Below are positions 1 to 5,908 of a stretch of DNA of 8,044 nt, piece after piece (within the stretch, counting starts at the first letter, position 1; each line of letters starts with the position of its first letter). The stretch is from Polaromonas sp. (GTDB taxonomy: Bacteria > Pseudomonadota > Gammaproteobacteria > Burkholderiales > Burkholderiaceae): contig PNMH01000126.1 in NCBI GenBank assembly GCA_013823505.1, positions 1 to 8,044 of the forward strand. Direction: 5' to 3'. The translations under genes were made by a program, and so were the position numbers. The notes under the pieces were generated by a model. It saw only the letters and a list, made by a program, of their open reading frames with translations. It had not been told where the DNA came from and did not search any database.

Positions 1-1
1 C

Positions 2-37
2 CAGTTCGGCGCCAGCGTGGGCTCAGGTATCCGATGG
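2..37 (+). pseudogene. Possible remnant of an outer-membrane beta-barrel protein (BamA/TamA-like) at the left edge
   Basis: The frame beginning at base 2 reads QFGASVGSGIRW and then loses any family character, although it stays open to a stop at 281-283. A stretch of the type GxSVGxGIRW, normally followed by S/T-P-x-G-P, is typical of the barrel of Omp85 proteins such as BamA and TamA. Here the residues after W are SANHKRF and do not fit. If the match is real, the gene was cut near base 37 and its true C-terminus replaced, possibly when the TA genes beside it arrived. Only twelve residues support this, so chance similarity is quite possible. Confidence 0.22.
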
Positions 38-133
38 TCGGCGAACCATAAACGGTTCACTGAGTCACAATCCTGTCGATACCGAAGGCGTCTTGCACGT
101 ACAAGGCGTCTCAAACCGAAGCGAAAAAGCCCT

Positions 134-140
134 GGAGAAG
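134..140 (+). promoter_or_regulatory. Shine-Dalgarno sequence of hicB
   Basis: GGAGAAG ends three bases before the ATG at 144 and is the only strong ribosome-binding site in the upstream region. It decides for the ATG at 144 over the in-frame TTG at 93, which has no such site. The reading frame is open upstream to the window edge, so the frame alone cannot fix the start. Confidence 0.7.
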
Positions 141-143
141 ATC

Positions 144-425
144 ATGTACAGAGTCGGATTTCCACTGTGGAAGGTGGCAGCACGGTTAAACGTGCCACTT
201 CTGGTAAAGCTGGAAGTTATGCACGACAAAGATGCCCGCGTGCTCATTGTCACAAGTCCCGACTTGAAGGGGCTGGTGGTTGAAGCGCCCGACAACACCA
301 GCGCAGAAGAGATGCACAAAGAGATTCATGGGTGTGTTGAGATGCTCATGGGGGAGTTGCTTTCTCGTGCGCCGAATTCGCGATCTGTCACAACTGCGTG
401 GCCGGGAGAGTTCTCCCCCGCATGA
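144..425 (+). CDS. hicB: HicB-like antitoxin, DUF1902 type
   Basis: A 93-residue protein, proposed to neutralise the HicA-like toxin encoded directly after it. The core at residues 21-50 (VKLEVMHDKDARVLIVTSPD, then LKGLVVEAPD) has the pattern of the small alpha/beta fold shared by HicB and DUF1902 proteins: a strand, a charged turn, a second strand ending in S-x-D-x-x-G-L, then an acidic helix at 51-70. No helix-turn-helix or ribbon-helix-helix domain follows; residues 71-93 are a short tail with no recognisable fold. Canonical HicB carries a C-terminal DNA-binding domain, so how this operon is repressed is unclear. The stop overlaps the hicA start as ATGA (422-425), which suggests translational coupling. 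The order antitoxin then toxin is the reverse of classical hicAB. The family call rests on the fold pattern and the partner gene. Confidence 0.75.
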   Translation: MYRVGFPLWKVAARLNVPLLVKLEVMHDKDARVLIVTSPDLKGLVVEAPDNTSAEEMHKEIHGCVEMLMGELLSRAPNSRSVTTAWPGEFSPA

Positions 426-607
426 ATGGCTTCTACGATCAAGTGATAACCGTGCTCAAACAGCACGGTTTTTCTTTGTCTGGGCAGAAGGGGTCACATC
501 AGTCTTGGTGTAAGTCCAAGCTGTGCGTGACAGTCTCTACAAACTGCACATCGCGTCACACAGCAAATGCGGTCATGAAGCAGGCAGGTATTCCACACCG
601 GTTTTGA
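422..607 (+). CDS. hicA: HicA-like mRNA interferase toxin
   Basis: A 61-residue protein with the HicA (YcfA-like) double-stranded RNA-binding fold. HicA toxins are ribosome-independent RNases that cut mRNA and stop growth until HicB binds them. The diagnostic motif is KGSHQSW at residues 23-29, in which His26 matches the catalytic histidine of the family, preceded by LKQHGF (12-17). The second strand CVTVS and the final helix TANAVMKQAGI (about 46-56), ending in HRF, match the usual C-terminus of DUF1902-linked HicA proteins. The length is normal for this small family. The ATG at 422 lies inside the end of hicB, so translation is probably coupled. The gene ends 20 bases before the end of the convergent galE, and I see no terminator between them. 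Confidence 0.85.
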   Translation: MNGFYDQVITVLKQHGFSLSGQKGSHQSWCKSKLCVTVSTNCTSRHTANAVMKQAGIPHRF

Positions 608-627
608 TGGGAGTGTCAGTTGCCGTC

Positions 628-1674
628 TCAACCCCGGTACCCGTTCGGGTTGCCGTTCTGCCAGCGCCAGGCGTCGGCGCACATCTGTGCCAGCGTGTGA
701 CGCGCCTCCCAGCCCAGCAGGCGCCGGGCCAGCGCCGGGTCGGCGTAACACTGCGCCACGTCGCCCGCGCGGCGCGGGGCCAGCTGGTACGGCACCGGTC
801 GGCCGCAGGCCGCCGCAAACGCGCGCACCACCTCCAGCACGCTGTGGCCCCGGCCCGTGCCCAGGTTCACCGTGAAGCTCTCGCCCCGGCCCAGCAGCGC
901 CTGCAGCGCCGCCACATGGCCAGCGGCCAGGTCCTGCACGTGGATGTAGTCGCGCACCCCGGTGCCGTCGGGCGTGGCGTAGTCGCTGCCAAACACATTC
1001 ACCACCGGCCGCTGGCCCACCGCCACCTGCGCCACGAACGGCATCAGGTTGTTGGGCGTGCCCGTGGGGTCTTCACCGATCAGCCCGCTCGGGTGCGCGC
1101 CCACCGGGTTGAAATAGCGCAACACCCCCACGCGCCACACCGGGCTGGCCACCCGCAGCGCCGCCAGCATCTCTTCAATCACCAGCTTGCTGTGGCCATA
1201 CGGGTTGGTGTGGCTGAGCGGGAAGTCTTCGGTGATCGGCACCGAAGCCGGGTCGCCGTACACCGTGGCGCTGCTGGAAAACACCAGCGTGGGCGGGTGT
1301 GCAGCAGTGGGCGCACCGCCGTCGGCATGCACCGCGGCCATGGCCTGCAGCAGGCTCACCGCGCCGCCGATGTTGTTGTGAAAGTACTTGAGTGGCTGCG
1401 CCACGCTCTCGCCCACCGCCTTGTCACCCGCAAAGTGCACCACGCCGGCCGGCTGGTGGCGGCGCAACACCGCCTCCACCCACGGCGTGTCCAGCACGTC
1501 GCCACGCTCCAGCACCACCGGCCGCCCGGTGATGCGCTCCAGCCGCTCCAGCACCACCGGGCTGCTGTTGCGAAAGTTGTCCAGGATCACCGGCTCGAAG
1601 CCAGCTTCGCGCAGCGCCACGAAGGTGTGGCTGCCGATGTAACCGGCGCCGCCGGTGAGCAGGATGGTGTGCAT
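628..1674 (-). CDS. galE: UDP-glucose 4-epimerase
   Basis: This enzyme interconverts UDP-glucose and UDP-galactose with bound NAD+, serving the Leloir pathway and the supply of galactose for surface polysaccharides; it acts in the cytoplasm. The extended short-chain dehydrogenase fold is clear: the NAD+-binding GGAGYIGSH at residues 8-16, AGDKAVGES at 82-90, SSSATVYG at 133-140, catalytic Tyr159 and Lys163 in NPYGHSK, and GalE signatures RYFNPVGAHPSGLIGEDP (186-203) and GVRDYIHVQDLA (239-250). The protein is 348 residues, slightly longer than the usual 338 or so, mainly through a Gly/Ala/Pro-rich insert near 116-128. I chose the ATG at 1674 because the motif then starts at residue 8 as in homologues; a TTG at 1692 would add six residues. 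Neither has a good ribosome-binding site. A TTGACA at 1706-1711 lacks a matching -10. It is the only metabolic gene here, lies 110 bases downstream of hipA-1 on the same strand, and might be reached by readthrough. Confidence 0.96.
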   Translation of the reverse strand: MHTILLTGGAGYIGSHTFVALREAGFEPVILDNFRNSSPVVLERLERITGRPVVLERGDVLDTPWVEAVLRRHQPAGVVHFAGDKAVGESVAQPLKYFHNNIGGAVSLLQAMAAVHADGGAPTAAHPPTLVFSSSATVYGDPASVPITEDFPLSHTNPYGHSKLVIEEMLAALRVASPVWRVGVLRYFNPVGAHPSGLIGEDPTGTPNNLMPFVAQVAVGQRPVVNVFGSDYATPDGTGVRDYIHVQDLAAGHVAALQALLGRGESFTVNLGTGRGHSVLEVVRAFAAACGRPVPYQLAPRRAGDVAQCYADPALARRLLGWEARHTLAQMCADAWRWQNGNPNGYRG

Positions 1675-1748
1675 AAAAGCGGTGCGATGCAAAGGGGGGT
1701 AGGGGTGTCAACCTCGGAGCCAATCACCTGCGAGCCAAACAGGCAGCT

Positions 1749-1783
1749 ATTGATCCGACCCGGTGAAGTATCACCGTTCGCCC
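1749..1783. repeat. Direct repeat, left copy, with an internal 6-bp hairpin
   Basis: By my alignment this 35-base stretch matches 5614-5649 with two substitutions and one missing base, in the same orientation. It starts ATTGATCCG and ends CCGTTCGCCC. It lies immediately past the stop of hipA-1. Within it, CGGTGA (1761-1766) and TCACCG (1771-1776) form a perfect stem around AGTA; no T tract follows, so a terminator role is not supported. After 1783 the sequence resembles a decayed left arm of the palindrome at 5640-5689. Confidence 0.75.
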
Positions 1784-1784
1784 C

Positions 1785-3011
1785 TCAGCCCAAGCGACTG
1801 CGATTGGATTCGACGGCAGTACACATGGACTTGACTGTTGCCGACCGAATGGGGTGCAGCTTGGCACGCGCAGCGAAGGTGCCTGCTACCGTCAGCGCGC
1901 GGTCCAGCACACCATGGGCAAAGGGCGCATCCACGCCACCCAGACGGGCCAGCTCCAGCAGCTTCTCGCGCCCGACGCTGCGACCCTCTCCGCAAACGTC
2001 CATCTGGTGTTCGCCGTTGGGGCCGGCGCAGTACGTCAGGTCATAGGCCGGAGCCAGCCGCCAAACGCGGTCTTGCCCCAGGCGATAAGAGAAGTTCTTG
2101 GTATGGTCGTCGCGGTTGTTGAAGACCACGTTGAACACGGCGCGCTCATAGGCTTTGTTGACCTCCACCTGGCTGCGCGTCAGAAACCGTGTTGCACGCA
2201 GGAAGGTCACGTAGTCCACCGAGGACGGCAGCCGGAAGTTGGCGTGCAGCAGACCCGCCAGCGTGTGCACGGGCACCCGCAGCCCGCCTTCCACGTCGAA
2301 GCGCTCAATGCCATAGCCCGCCAGCTGCTTGTTCAAGTCGAAATAGCGTGTGGTCGGCATGTCCAGGCCGAATGCTCGCGCCATGTCGGCATACAGCATT
2401 TCGATGGCGCACACTTCCTTGTGCTCGTGCTGAGCCTGAAATTTCACCAGCCACGGAGTTGACCCAGCAAAGGGGTGTGTGCTCATGAAGCCGGTGGCCA
2501 TGTCGTGGTGCACCAGCACCTTCGGCCGTGCACCATGGGGCGAGCCGCCCATGAGCGCCAGCAGGCGCAAGGCATCGCTGTCCTTGCCTGCAACGAGGGC
2601 CTGAGCTTGTTGTGCCAGTGCCAGCAGTTGCACGTCCTGCAGTGGCAAGTCCAGCTGCTGTGATGGCTCGAAGGTGAGTGCACCCAAGGCCCGGTCGCTG
2701 ATGAATGCCAGGCGGTCCAACGGAGAGACGGTAGAAGGGTCGCGGCCCTGCTTGCGGAACATGCGGTCCATCAACAGCAGCCCCCACCCGTCGGGCAGGG
2801 AATCGGCCACCAGCCCCGGAAGGCGCAGCTGTTGAGCAGGGAAATCGCCGTACGCTGCCGCGCGCAGGGCCAAGTGTCGCGGCGAGAGTTCCAGGCCCTC
2901 CTGCAGGGCCTTGGCAGAGTACTCGAACAGCAAACGCTCACCGTCGTCGGCCAATTGGCCGAGCAGCCACCGCTCACCCCAGCCCTCATAGAAGACCGAA
3001 ATTTTCTTCAT
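1785..3011 (-). CDS. hipA: HipA-family serine/threonine kinase toxin (first hip operon)
   Basis: A 408-residue HipA-like kinase. In characterised members, HipA phosphorylates an aminoacyl-tRNA synthetase and induces dormancy until HipB binds it; the target here is unknown. The N-terminal subdomain shows SLPDGWG at 71-77. GGSPHGARPK at 155-164 corresponds to the Gly-rich loop, with Ser157 near the position autophosphorylated in relatives. Lys190 in WLVKF is the likely ATP-binding lysine. The catalytic segment NNRDDHTKNF (298-307) gives Asp301 as base and Asn306 as metal ligand, and PAYD (321-324) supplies the second metal-binding Asp324. All key residues are present and the length is normal, so the kinase is probably active. 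The ATG follows the hipB-1 stop after two bases. It is only distantly similar to the other HipA in this window: the shared parts are the catalytic motifs, and the N-terminal halves do not align by eye. Confidence 0.93.
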   Translation of the reverse strand: MKKISVFYEGWGERWLLGQLADDGERLLFEYSAKALQEGLELSPRHLALRAAAYGDFPAQQLRLPGLVADSLPDGWGLLLMDRMFRKQGRDPSTVSPLDRLAFISDRALGALTFEPSQQLDLPLQDVQLLALAQQAQALVAGKDSDALRLLALMGGSPHGARPKVLVHHDMATGFMSTHPFAGSTPWLVKFQAQHEHKEVCAIEMLYADMARAFGLDMPTTRYFDLNKQLAGYGIERFDVEGGLRVPVHTLAGLLHANFRLPSSVDYVTFLRATRFLTRSQVEVNKAYERAVFNVVFNNRDDHTKNFSYRLGQDRVWRLAPAYDLTYCAGPNGEHQMDVCGEGRSVGREKLLELARLGGVDAPFAHGVLDRALTVAGTFAARAKLHPIRSATVKSMCTAVESNRSRLG

Positions 3012-3013
3012 GT

Positions 3014-3346
3014 TCAGGCCTTCGTGCCAGCAGAGCCTGCCGGGCGCGACCGACGAGGGGCGCGCTGTCGCGAAGCCTTCTGAGCCTGCTCCATGTCCGC
3101 AATCGAGTGCACTTGCAGCACAAAAGCCTGCTGCAGGTCCTGCGTCAGCCCCAGCGCCTGGACGACCCGAATCAAAGAGGCCAGGGTGCTGCGCCCCTTG
3201 TTCTCCAGCGTTTTGACGGTTCCCACTGACACACCCGCTCGCAACGCCAGTTCGGGCTGCTGGATGCCTTGCGCCAGGCGCACCGCCTTCAGCCGACGAG
3301 CCAGCTCTTGGGTGATTTCATCTGGAGTGGCAAAACTAAAGTCCAT
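3014..3346 (-). CDS. hipB: HipB-like XRE-family antitoxin (first hip operon)
   Basis: A 110-residue DNA-binding antitoxin, expected to bind the adjacent HipA and repress the operon. The Cro/C1-type helix-turn-helix covers about residues 15-66: LARRLKAVRLAQGIQQPELA, then GVSVGTVKTLENKG, then a helix ending LIRVVQALGL. The tail from residue 88 is rich in Arg, Ser and Ala and probably disordered, as is common in antitoxins that are degraded by proteases. The ATG at 3346 is preceded on the minus strand by AGAAG at an eight-base distance, an acceptable ribosome-binding site, so unlike the second hip operon this one seems to have a true leader. It is first in a two-gene operon with hipA. A TAAAAT that could be a -10 box lies about 30 bases upstream, but I find no convincing -35. 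Confidence 0.9.
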   Translation of the reverse strand: MDFSFATPDEITQELARRLKAVRLAQGIQQPELALRAGVSVGTVKTLENKGRSTLASLIRVVQALGLTQDLQQAFVLQVHSIADMEQAQKASRQRAPRRSRPAGSAGTKA

Positions 3347-3371
3347 AATTTTGTCTTCTATGTTGGTTTTT

Positions 3372-3391
3372 CTATTTTATGGCCAGAATAG
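3372..3391 (-). promoter_or_regulatory. Possible HipB operator upstream of the first hip operon
   Basis: CTATT and AATAG form an inverted repeat around ten bases, overlapping a TAAAAT that may be the -10 box of hipB-1. The size and AT-rich character resemble the E. coli HipB operator plan (two five-base arms around eight bases), but the arms differ from it and are short enough to arise by chance. Confidence 0.25.
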
Positions 3392-3751
3392 TATCTTCCT
3401 GTGCTAAAAGTTCGAGCGCCACACATTCTTTTGAGAGGGCAGTTTCAAGCCCCAAGTGCAACGGGGTTGGTGGTGTTGCGCGCTATCTGGAACATAAAAC
3501 CGCGTTTTTTTGCCCCTGATGTCGTTGCAAATCCGGGCCATGGTGGAACCATGAGCCCGAACTTTTCGCCTGAAGATCCTGCTGGATCAAGCAGCCAAGC
3601 CGGGCGATGTCAAAAGCCCTGATGGCAGACACCGGCGAATGGAATCTGGTTTGCCTGGCCTGGCCTGGCCTGGAATGTCAAACGCATGGCTGCGGTGTGC
3701 CGCGCTTTCGGCCCACCGTGCGCTGTCCACCGGGGCTTGTTCAGCGCGGCC
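3392..3751. other. Gene-free gap between the two hip operons
   Basis: I find no credible gene in these 360 bases: the short open frames on either strand lack family motifs and ribosome-binding sites. Three structures stand out. A hairpin at 3534-3559 has paired arms CCGGGC/GCCCG and ATGGT/ACCAT with small bulges. A run of four CCTGG units lies at 3654-3673. An 8-bp inverted repeat, GCCGCGCT (3699-3706) and AGCGCGGC (3743-3750), sits just past the end of hipA-2. None is followed by a clear T tract in the direction of hipA-2, so I cannot name a terminator for that operon. A decayed gene or an untranslated RNA is possible. Confidence 0.5.
3654..3673. repeat. Tandem repeat, CCTGG x 4
   Basis: Four perfect consecutive copies of the pentamer CCTGG occupy 20 bases. 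Each copy also matches the CCWGG recognition sequence of Dcm-type methylases. The array lies in the gap after hipA-2, outside any credible gene, so a change in copy number would not shift a reading frame. Confidence 0.85.
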
Positions 3752-5107
3752 TCATCTCCCGCGAAAAATCGACGGGGTTCCGGTTTTGGGTTGGCGCCGC
3801 GCAGGAGCCACTGTGCGTGGTGGCGGGTTTCGGTGCCGCTGGCGCTGCGCCTTCAGGTCATCCCTGTCGATGAATTCGGCCAGCGCTTCAACGTCGCCCG
3901 CAGTGACACCTTGTGCCGTGAACCGCGCCTTCCAGCCGTCCACCATATGCACAACCTGAGCGACCACCTCCCGGGCTGGCTGTTCGTCCAGACCGAAATC
4001 GTTGTGCACCGAGATGGCCGCTTCCAGGTCGGGGGTGGCCACGTCGTCGGCAATCATGAACTCGTGGTGCACCGCGCCGGACCCCGAGGTGACCACGTCG
4101 TACGCCGGACTCAGCTTGACCACGGGCGCGCCGTTGTGCAACTCGTACATCACGGCATGGTTTTTTTCGTGGTCGTCGGTGTTGCCGATCAGGATGTTGA
4201 AGACCATGCGCCTGAACAAATCCTGCAAGTCCTGGTCCAGTCGCTGCACGTTGCCCATGGCGCGCAGACGCCGGGCCAGGTGCGGGTAGCCATACTGCGG
4301 CTGCTCGCCCGGTGCAGTGGCTGCGCGCAGCAGCGTCGAAGCCGAAACGCAGTGAACCCGAGCGCCCTGCGCGGTGCGATCAAAACGGCGCACGGCGATC
4401 GCGTTTTCTGTCGGCAAGCGGATCACGCGCGTTTGCGCCACGTTCACCCCCGCTGCGTGAGCCAGTGCCATGCAGGCGTGCTCGATGAGAGGCTGATCCC
4501 AGGGTTCGCCATCGAAAAACTTGAGAACCCATGCCTCGCCGTCGATGTTGATCACCGCCTTGGGTTTGGCACCACCCAGGCTGCCGCCCGCACCCGCCAG
4601 CTGCATGCGTTGCGCCGTGAGCTCACCTTCGCCACTCTGGATCACAGCAGCGACTTCTGCCAACGCGGGCACATCTTGCAGCCGCGGCAAAGGCCGCCGG
4701 TTGAACGGCAAATACGCGTCGCCAGATGCCGACACGCCGAGCGCGCCAAACCTGTCGTCGCCCGCCAAGTACAGATGGTCCATCAGCGTCGCCCCTCTTT
4801 TGTAGAGGTAGCGGATCACCTTCTCACCCCAGCGGTCGGGGCGGGCATCGTCCAGCGCACCGGCCGCAGCGGGTTCTCTGTGGCGCCGGTGCACCGGCGC
4901 GTATGTCTGATCCCGCAACGGCATGTCTTCGCTCAGCGCAAAGCCAGCCTGCAGCCAGGCTGGCGCGTAGTGCAGGCTGGCATCGCCATTGTTCAGGCGC
5001 CCCAGCTCACCCACCAGCACCGGGCGCTCGGGCGCGGCCAGATACCAGGCAAACAGCCGCTGCGGGACGACGACCGGCTGAATCTTCCCGGGCGTGCTCG
5101 GGCTCAT
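3752..5107 (-). CDS. hipA: HipA-family serine/threonine kinase toxin (second hip operon)
   Basis: A 451-residue HipA-like kinase, presumed to phosphorylate a translation-related target and to be held inactive by the HipB-like protein encoded upstream. The N-terminal subdomain includes PDRWGEKVIR (90-99) and FGALGVS (120-126). GGSLGGAKPK at 174-183 is the Gly-rich loop with Ser176 near the known autophosphorylation position; Lys196 in WVLKF is the probable ATP lysine. The catalytic segment GNTDDHEKNH (308-317) gives Asp311 and Asn316, and SPAYD (333-337) gives Asp337. All key residues are intact. The last 34 residues or so (418-451) are Arg-, Pro- and Gln-rich with no helix pattern and extend past the usual kinase end, perhaps by loss of an older stop. 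The start overlaps the hipB-2 stop as ATGA. The two HipA proteins share motifs but little else, so this is not a recent tandem duplication. Confidence 0.92.
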   Translation of the reverse strand: MSPSTPGKIQPVVVPQRLFAWYLAAPERPVLVGELGRLNNGDASLHYAPAWLQAGFALSEDMPLRDQTYAPVHRRHREPAAAGALDDARPDRWGEKVIRYLYKRGATLMDHLYLAGDDRFGALGVSASGDAYLPFNRRPLPRLQDVPALAEVAAVIQSGEGELTAQRMQLAGAGGSLGGAKPKAVINIDGEAWVLKFFDGEPWDQPLIEHACMALAHAAGVNVAQTRVIRLPTENAIAVRRFDRTAQGARVHCVSASTLLRAATAPGEQPQYGYPHLARRLRAMGNVQRLDQDLQDLFRRMVFNILIGNTDDHEKNHAVMYELHNGAPVVKLSPAYDVVTSGSGAVHHEFMIADDVATPDLEAAISVHNDFGLDEQPAREVVAQVVHMVDGWKARFTAQGVTAGDVEALAEFIDRDDLKAQRQRHRNPPPRTVAPARRQPKTGTPSIFRGR

Positions 5108-5517
5108 GAGCTGCCAGCGCTCTCTTTGGGGGGCTCAGCACCTGCGGCTGGCGTCTTGTTGCGCAGGCGACTGAGCCGAACATTCGCGGCCCGAGCCGCG
5201 CGCTGTCGGCCCAGCTTGATGGCATCGTTCACGTCCATCTCCAAGGCCTGCGCGTCAAACTCCGGGGCGGCAATGCGCGCAAACTCCCCATCGCGCCCAA
5301 TCAGCCACAGCGCCTGCGCGTAGGCACCCAGCGAGACCGTGGGGTCACCGTTTTCCATGCGGCTCAGGGTCGGCACCGAGACGCCAATGCGCTTGGCCCG
5401 TGTGGCCAGAGACTCTTTGCGCCGCACACGCGCCACCGCCAAGTGAGCCCCCATCGTCTCGATGGCGCTCAACGTGGCTGGCGTGAGGCTAAGAACGGCT
5501 TGAGATTGCTTGGCCAT
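5104..5517 (-). CDS. hipB: HipB-like XRE-family antitoxin (second hip operon)
   Basis: A 137-residue helix-turn-helix antitoxin. The DNA-binding domain spans about residues 24-75: AHLAVARVRRKESLATRAKR, GVSVPTLSRMENGDP, then SLGAYAQALWLIG. This is the usual fold of HipB-type repressors. The C-terminal half (about 88-137) has a basic helix rich in Arg and Ala and then a Pro/Ala/Gly/Ser tail, likely flexible. I place the start at the ATG at 5517. An in-frame TTG at 5553 would add twelve residues, but that TTG is the first half of the TTGACA -35 box of the only good promoter and so could not be in the message. The message would then have almost no 5' leader, and there is indeed no Shine-Dalgarno sequence. 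It is first in an operon with hipA, overlapping it by four bases. Confidence 0.88.
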   Translation of the reverse strand: MAKQSQAVLSLTPATLSAIETMGAHLAVARVRRKESLATRAKRIGVSVPTLSRMENGDPTVSLGAYAQALWLIGRDGEFARIAAPEFDAQALEMDVNDAIKLGRQRAARAANVRLSRLRNKTPAAGAEPPKESAGSS

Positions 5518-5525
5518 AAGCGTAT

Positions 5526-5553
5526 ATTTTATCTTCGACTGATTCTGTGTCAA
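5526..5553 (-). promoter_or_regulatory. Sigma-70 promoter of the second hip operon
   Basis: On the minus strand a perfect TTGACA (5548-5553) is followed after 16 bases by TAAAAT (5526-5531). Only eight bases separate the -10 box from the ATG at 5517, so transcription should begin within about three bases of the start codon. Immediately upstream of the -35 box, two ACATAT words lie eight bases apart and could be part of a repressor site. Confidence 0.75.
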
Positions 5554-5613
5554 TATATATGTTCATATGTGGCCGACCGTCGCCAGGCTTGTTCGCTTGA
5601 GCTTGGCTTGCTT

Positions 5614-5649
5614 ATTGATCCGGCCCGATGAAGTATCAACCGTTCGCCC
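5614..5649. repeat. Direct repeat, right copy
   Basis: This is the partner of 1749-1783 in the same orientation, with two substitutions and one extra A. Its last ten bases run into the left arm of the palindrome at 5640-5689, so the repeat unit and the palindrome may be one element, intact here and decayed at the left copy. It lies about 60 bases upstream of the -35 box of hipB-2. Between repeat and promoter GCTTG occurs four times (5587, 5595, 5601, 5606). Confidence 0.75.
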
Positions 5650-5689
5650 TGAGCCTGTCGAAGGGCTTCGACAGGCTCAGCCCGAACGG
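5640..5689. repeat. REP-like dispersed palindrome
   Basis: A 50-base near-perfect palindrome: the outer arms CCGTTCG/CGAACGG and the inner arms from CTGAGCCTGTCGAAG to CTTCGACAGGCTCAG pair, with one two-base mismatch and a two-base centre. From memory this matches a repeat scattered through intergenic regions of many beta- and some gammaproteobacterial genomes, which often yields spurious peptides containing AEPVEALRQAQGER. Its function is not established. In RNA it would form a very stable hairpin and could shield transcript ends. Confidence 0.85.
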
Positions 5690-5732
5690 GACTAAAGGCA
5701 TGGGGCTCCTTGTCTAAAAAAGGCAAGAAGCT

Positions 5733-5752
5733 ACCCGACCCGCGGGTTGGGT
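5733..5752. repeat. 20-base dyad of unknown role
   Basis: ACCCGACCCG and CGGGTTGGGT are complementary except for one G-T pair. On the minus strand a run of six T occurs about ten bases past the dyad (5715-5720), too far for a normal terminator. It belongs to the gene-free stretch 5554-5908, which otherwise holds the direct repeat, the REP-like palindrome, a small hairpin and the higBA terminator. I see no gene there. Confidence 0.6.
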
Positions 5753-5798
5753 TTATGCGCAACACCGCACCGATGGCGTATACCGCCGTGCCGATTGG

Positions 5799-5821
5799 CG
5801 TGACCGTTTGCAGCGGTCACG
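5799..5821. repeat. Hairpin with 8-bp stem
   Basis: CGTGACCG (5799-5806) and CGGTCACG (5814-5821) are perfectly complementary around a seven-base loop. No T tract follows on either strand, so it is not a standard terminator. It lies downstream of the higBA terminator in the direction of that operon. Confidence 0.6.
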
Positions 5822-5859
5822 TTCGTCGGAATCAGCGCCGATGCGGTCTGGATGTTCTC

Positions 5860-5894
5860 AAAAACCGTTCTCGCTTGACGCAGAGCAGAACGGT
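5860..5894 (-). terminator. Rho-independent terminator of the higBA operon
   Basis: Fourteen bases past the higA stop on the minus strand, ACCGTTCT (5887-5894) pairs perfectly with AGAACGGT (5864-5871) around a 15-base loop, and five T follow (5860-5864, including the last base of the stem). Flanking TTCTC and GAGAA words extend the dyad imperfectly. Position, stem and T run fit an intrinsic terminator, although the loop is long. Confidence 0.65.
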
Positions 5895-5908
5895 GAGTTT
5901 CGAGAATG

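Noticed and set aside
1706..1711. TTGACA upstream of galE as a promoter
   Set aside because: No -10-like hexamer occurs at 16 to 18 bases, so I do not call a promoter.
523..2046. A 507-codon open frame on the plus strand across galE
   Set aside because: It is antisense to galE, whose motifs are complete, and its translation is Arg-, His- and Gln-rich without any domain; this is typical of frames opposite GC-rich genes.
3401..3622. Small open frame in the gap between the hip operons
   Set aside because: It has no ribosome-binding site, no domain and an irregular composition; I treat the gap as gene-free.
3686..5323. A 545-codon open frame on the plus strand across the second hip operon
   Set aside because: It is antisense to hipA-2 and part of hipB-2, which carry all family motifs, and its own translation shows no recognisable fold.
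5733..5752. Integron attC site (GTTGGGT and ACCCGAC words)
   Set aside because: The arms are a few bases apart instead of the tens of bases expected in attC, and no such site recurs between the TA modules.
5550..5765. A 71-residue frame on the minus strand containing AEPVEALRQAQGER
   Set aside because: That peptide is the translation of the dispersed REP-like palindrome and appears as a false gene in many genomes.
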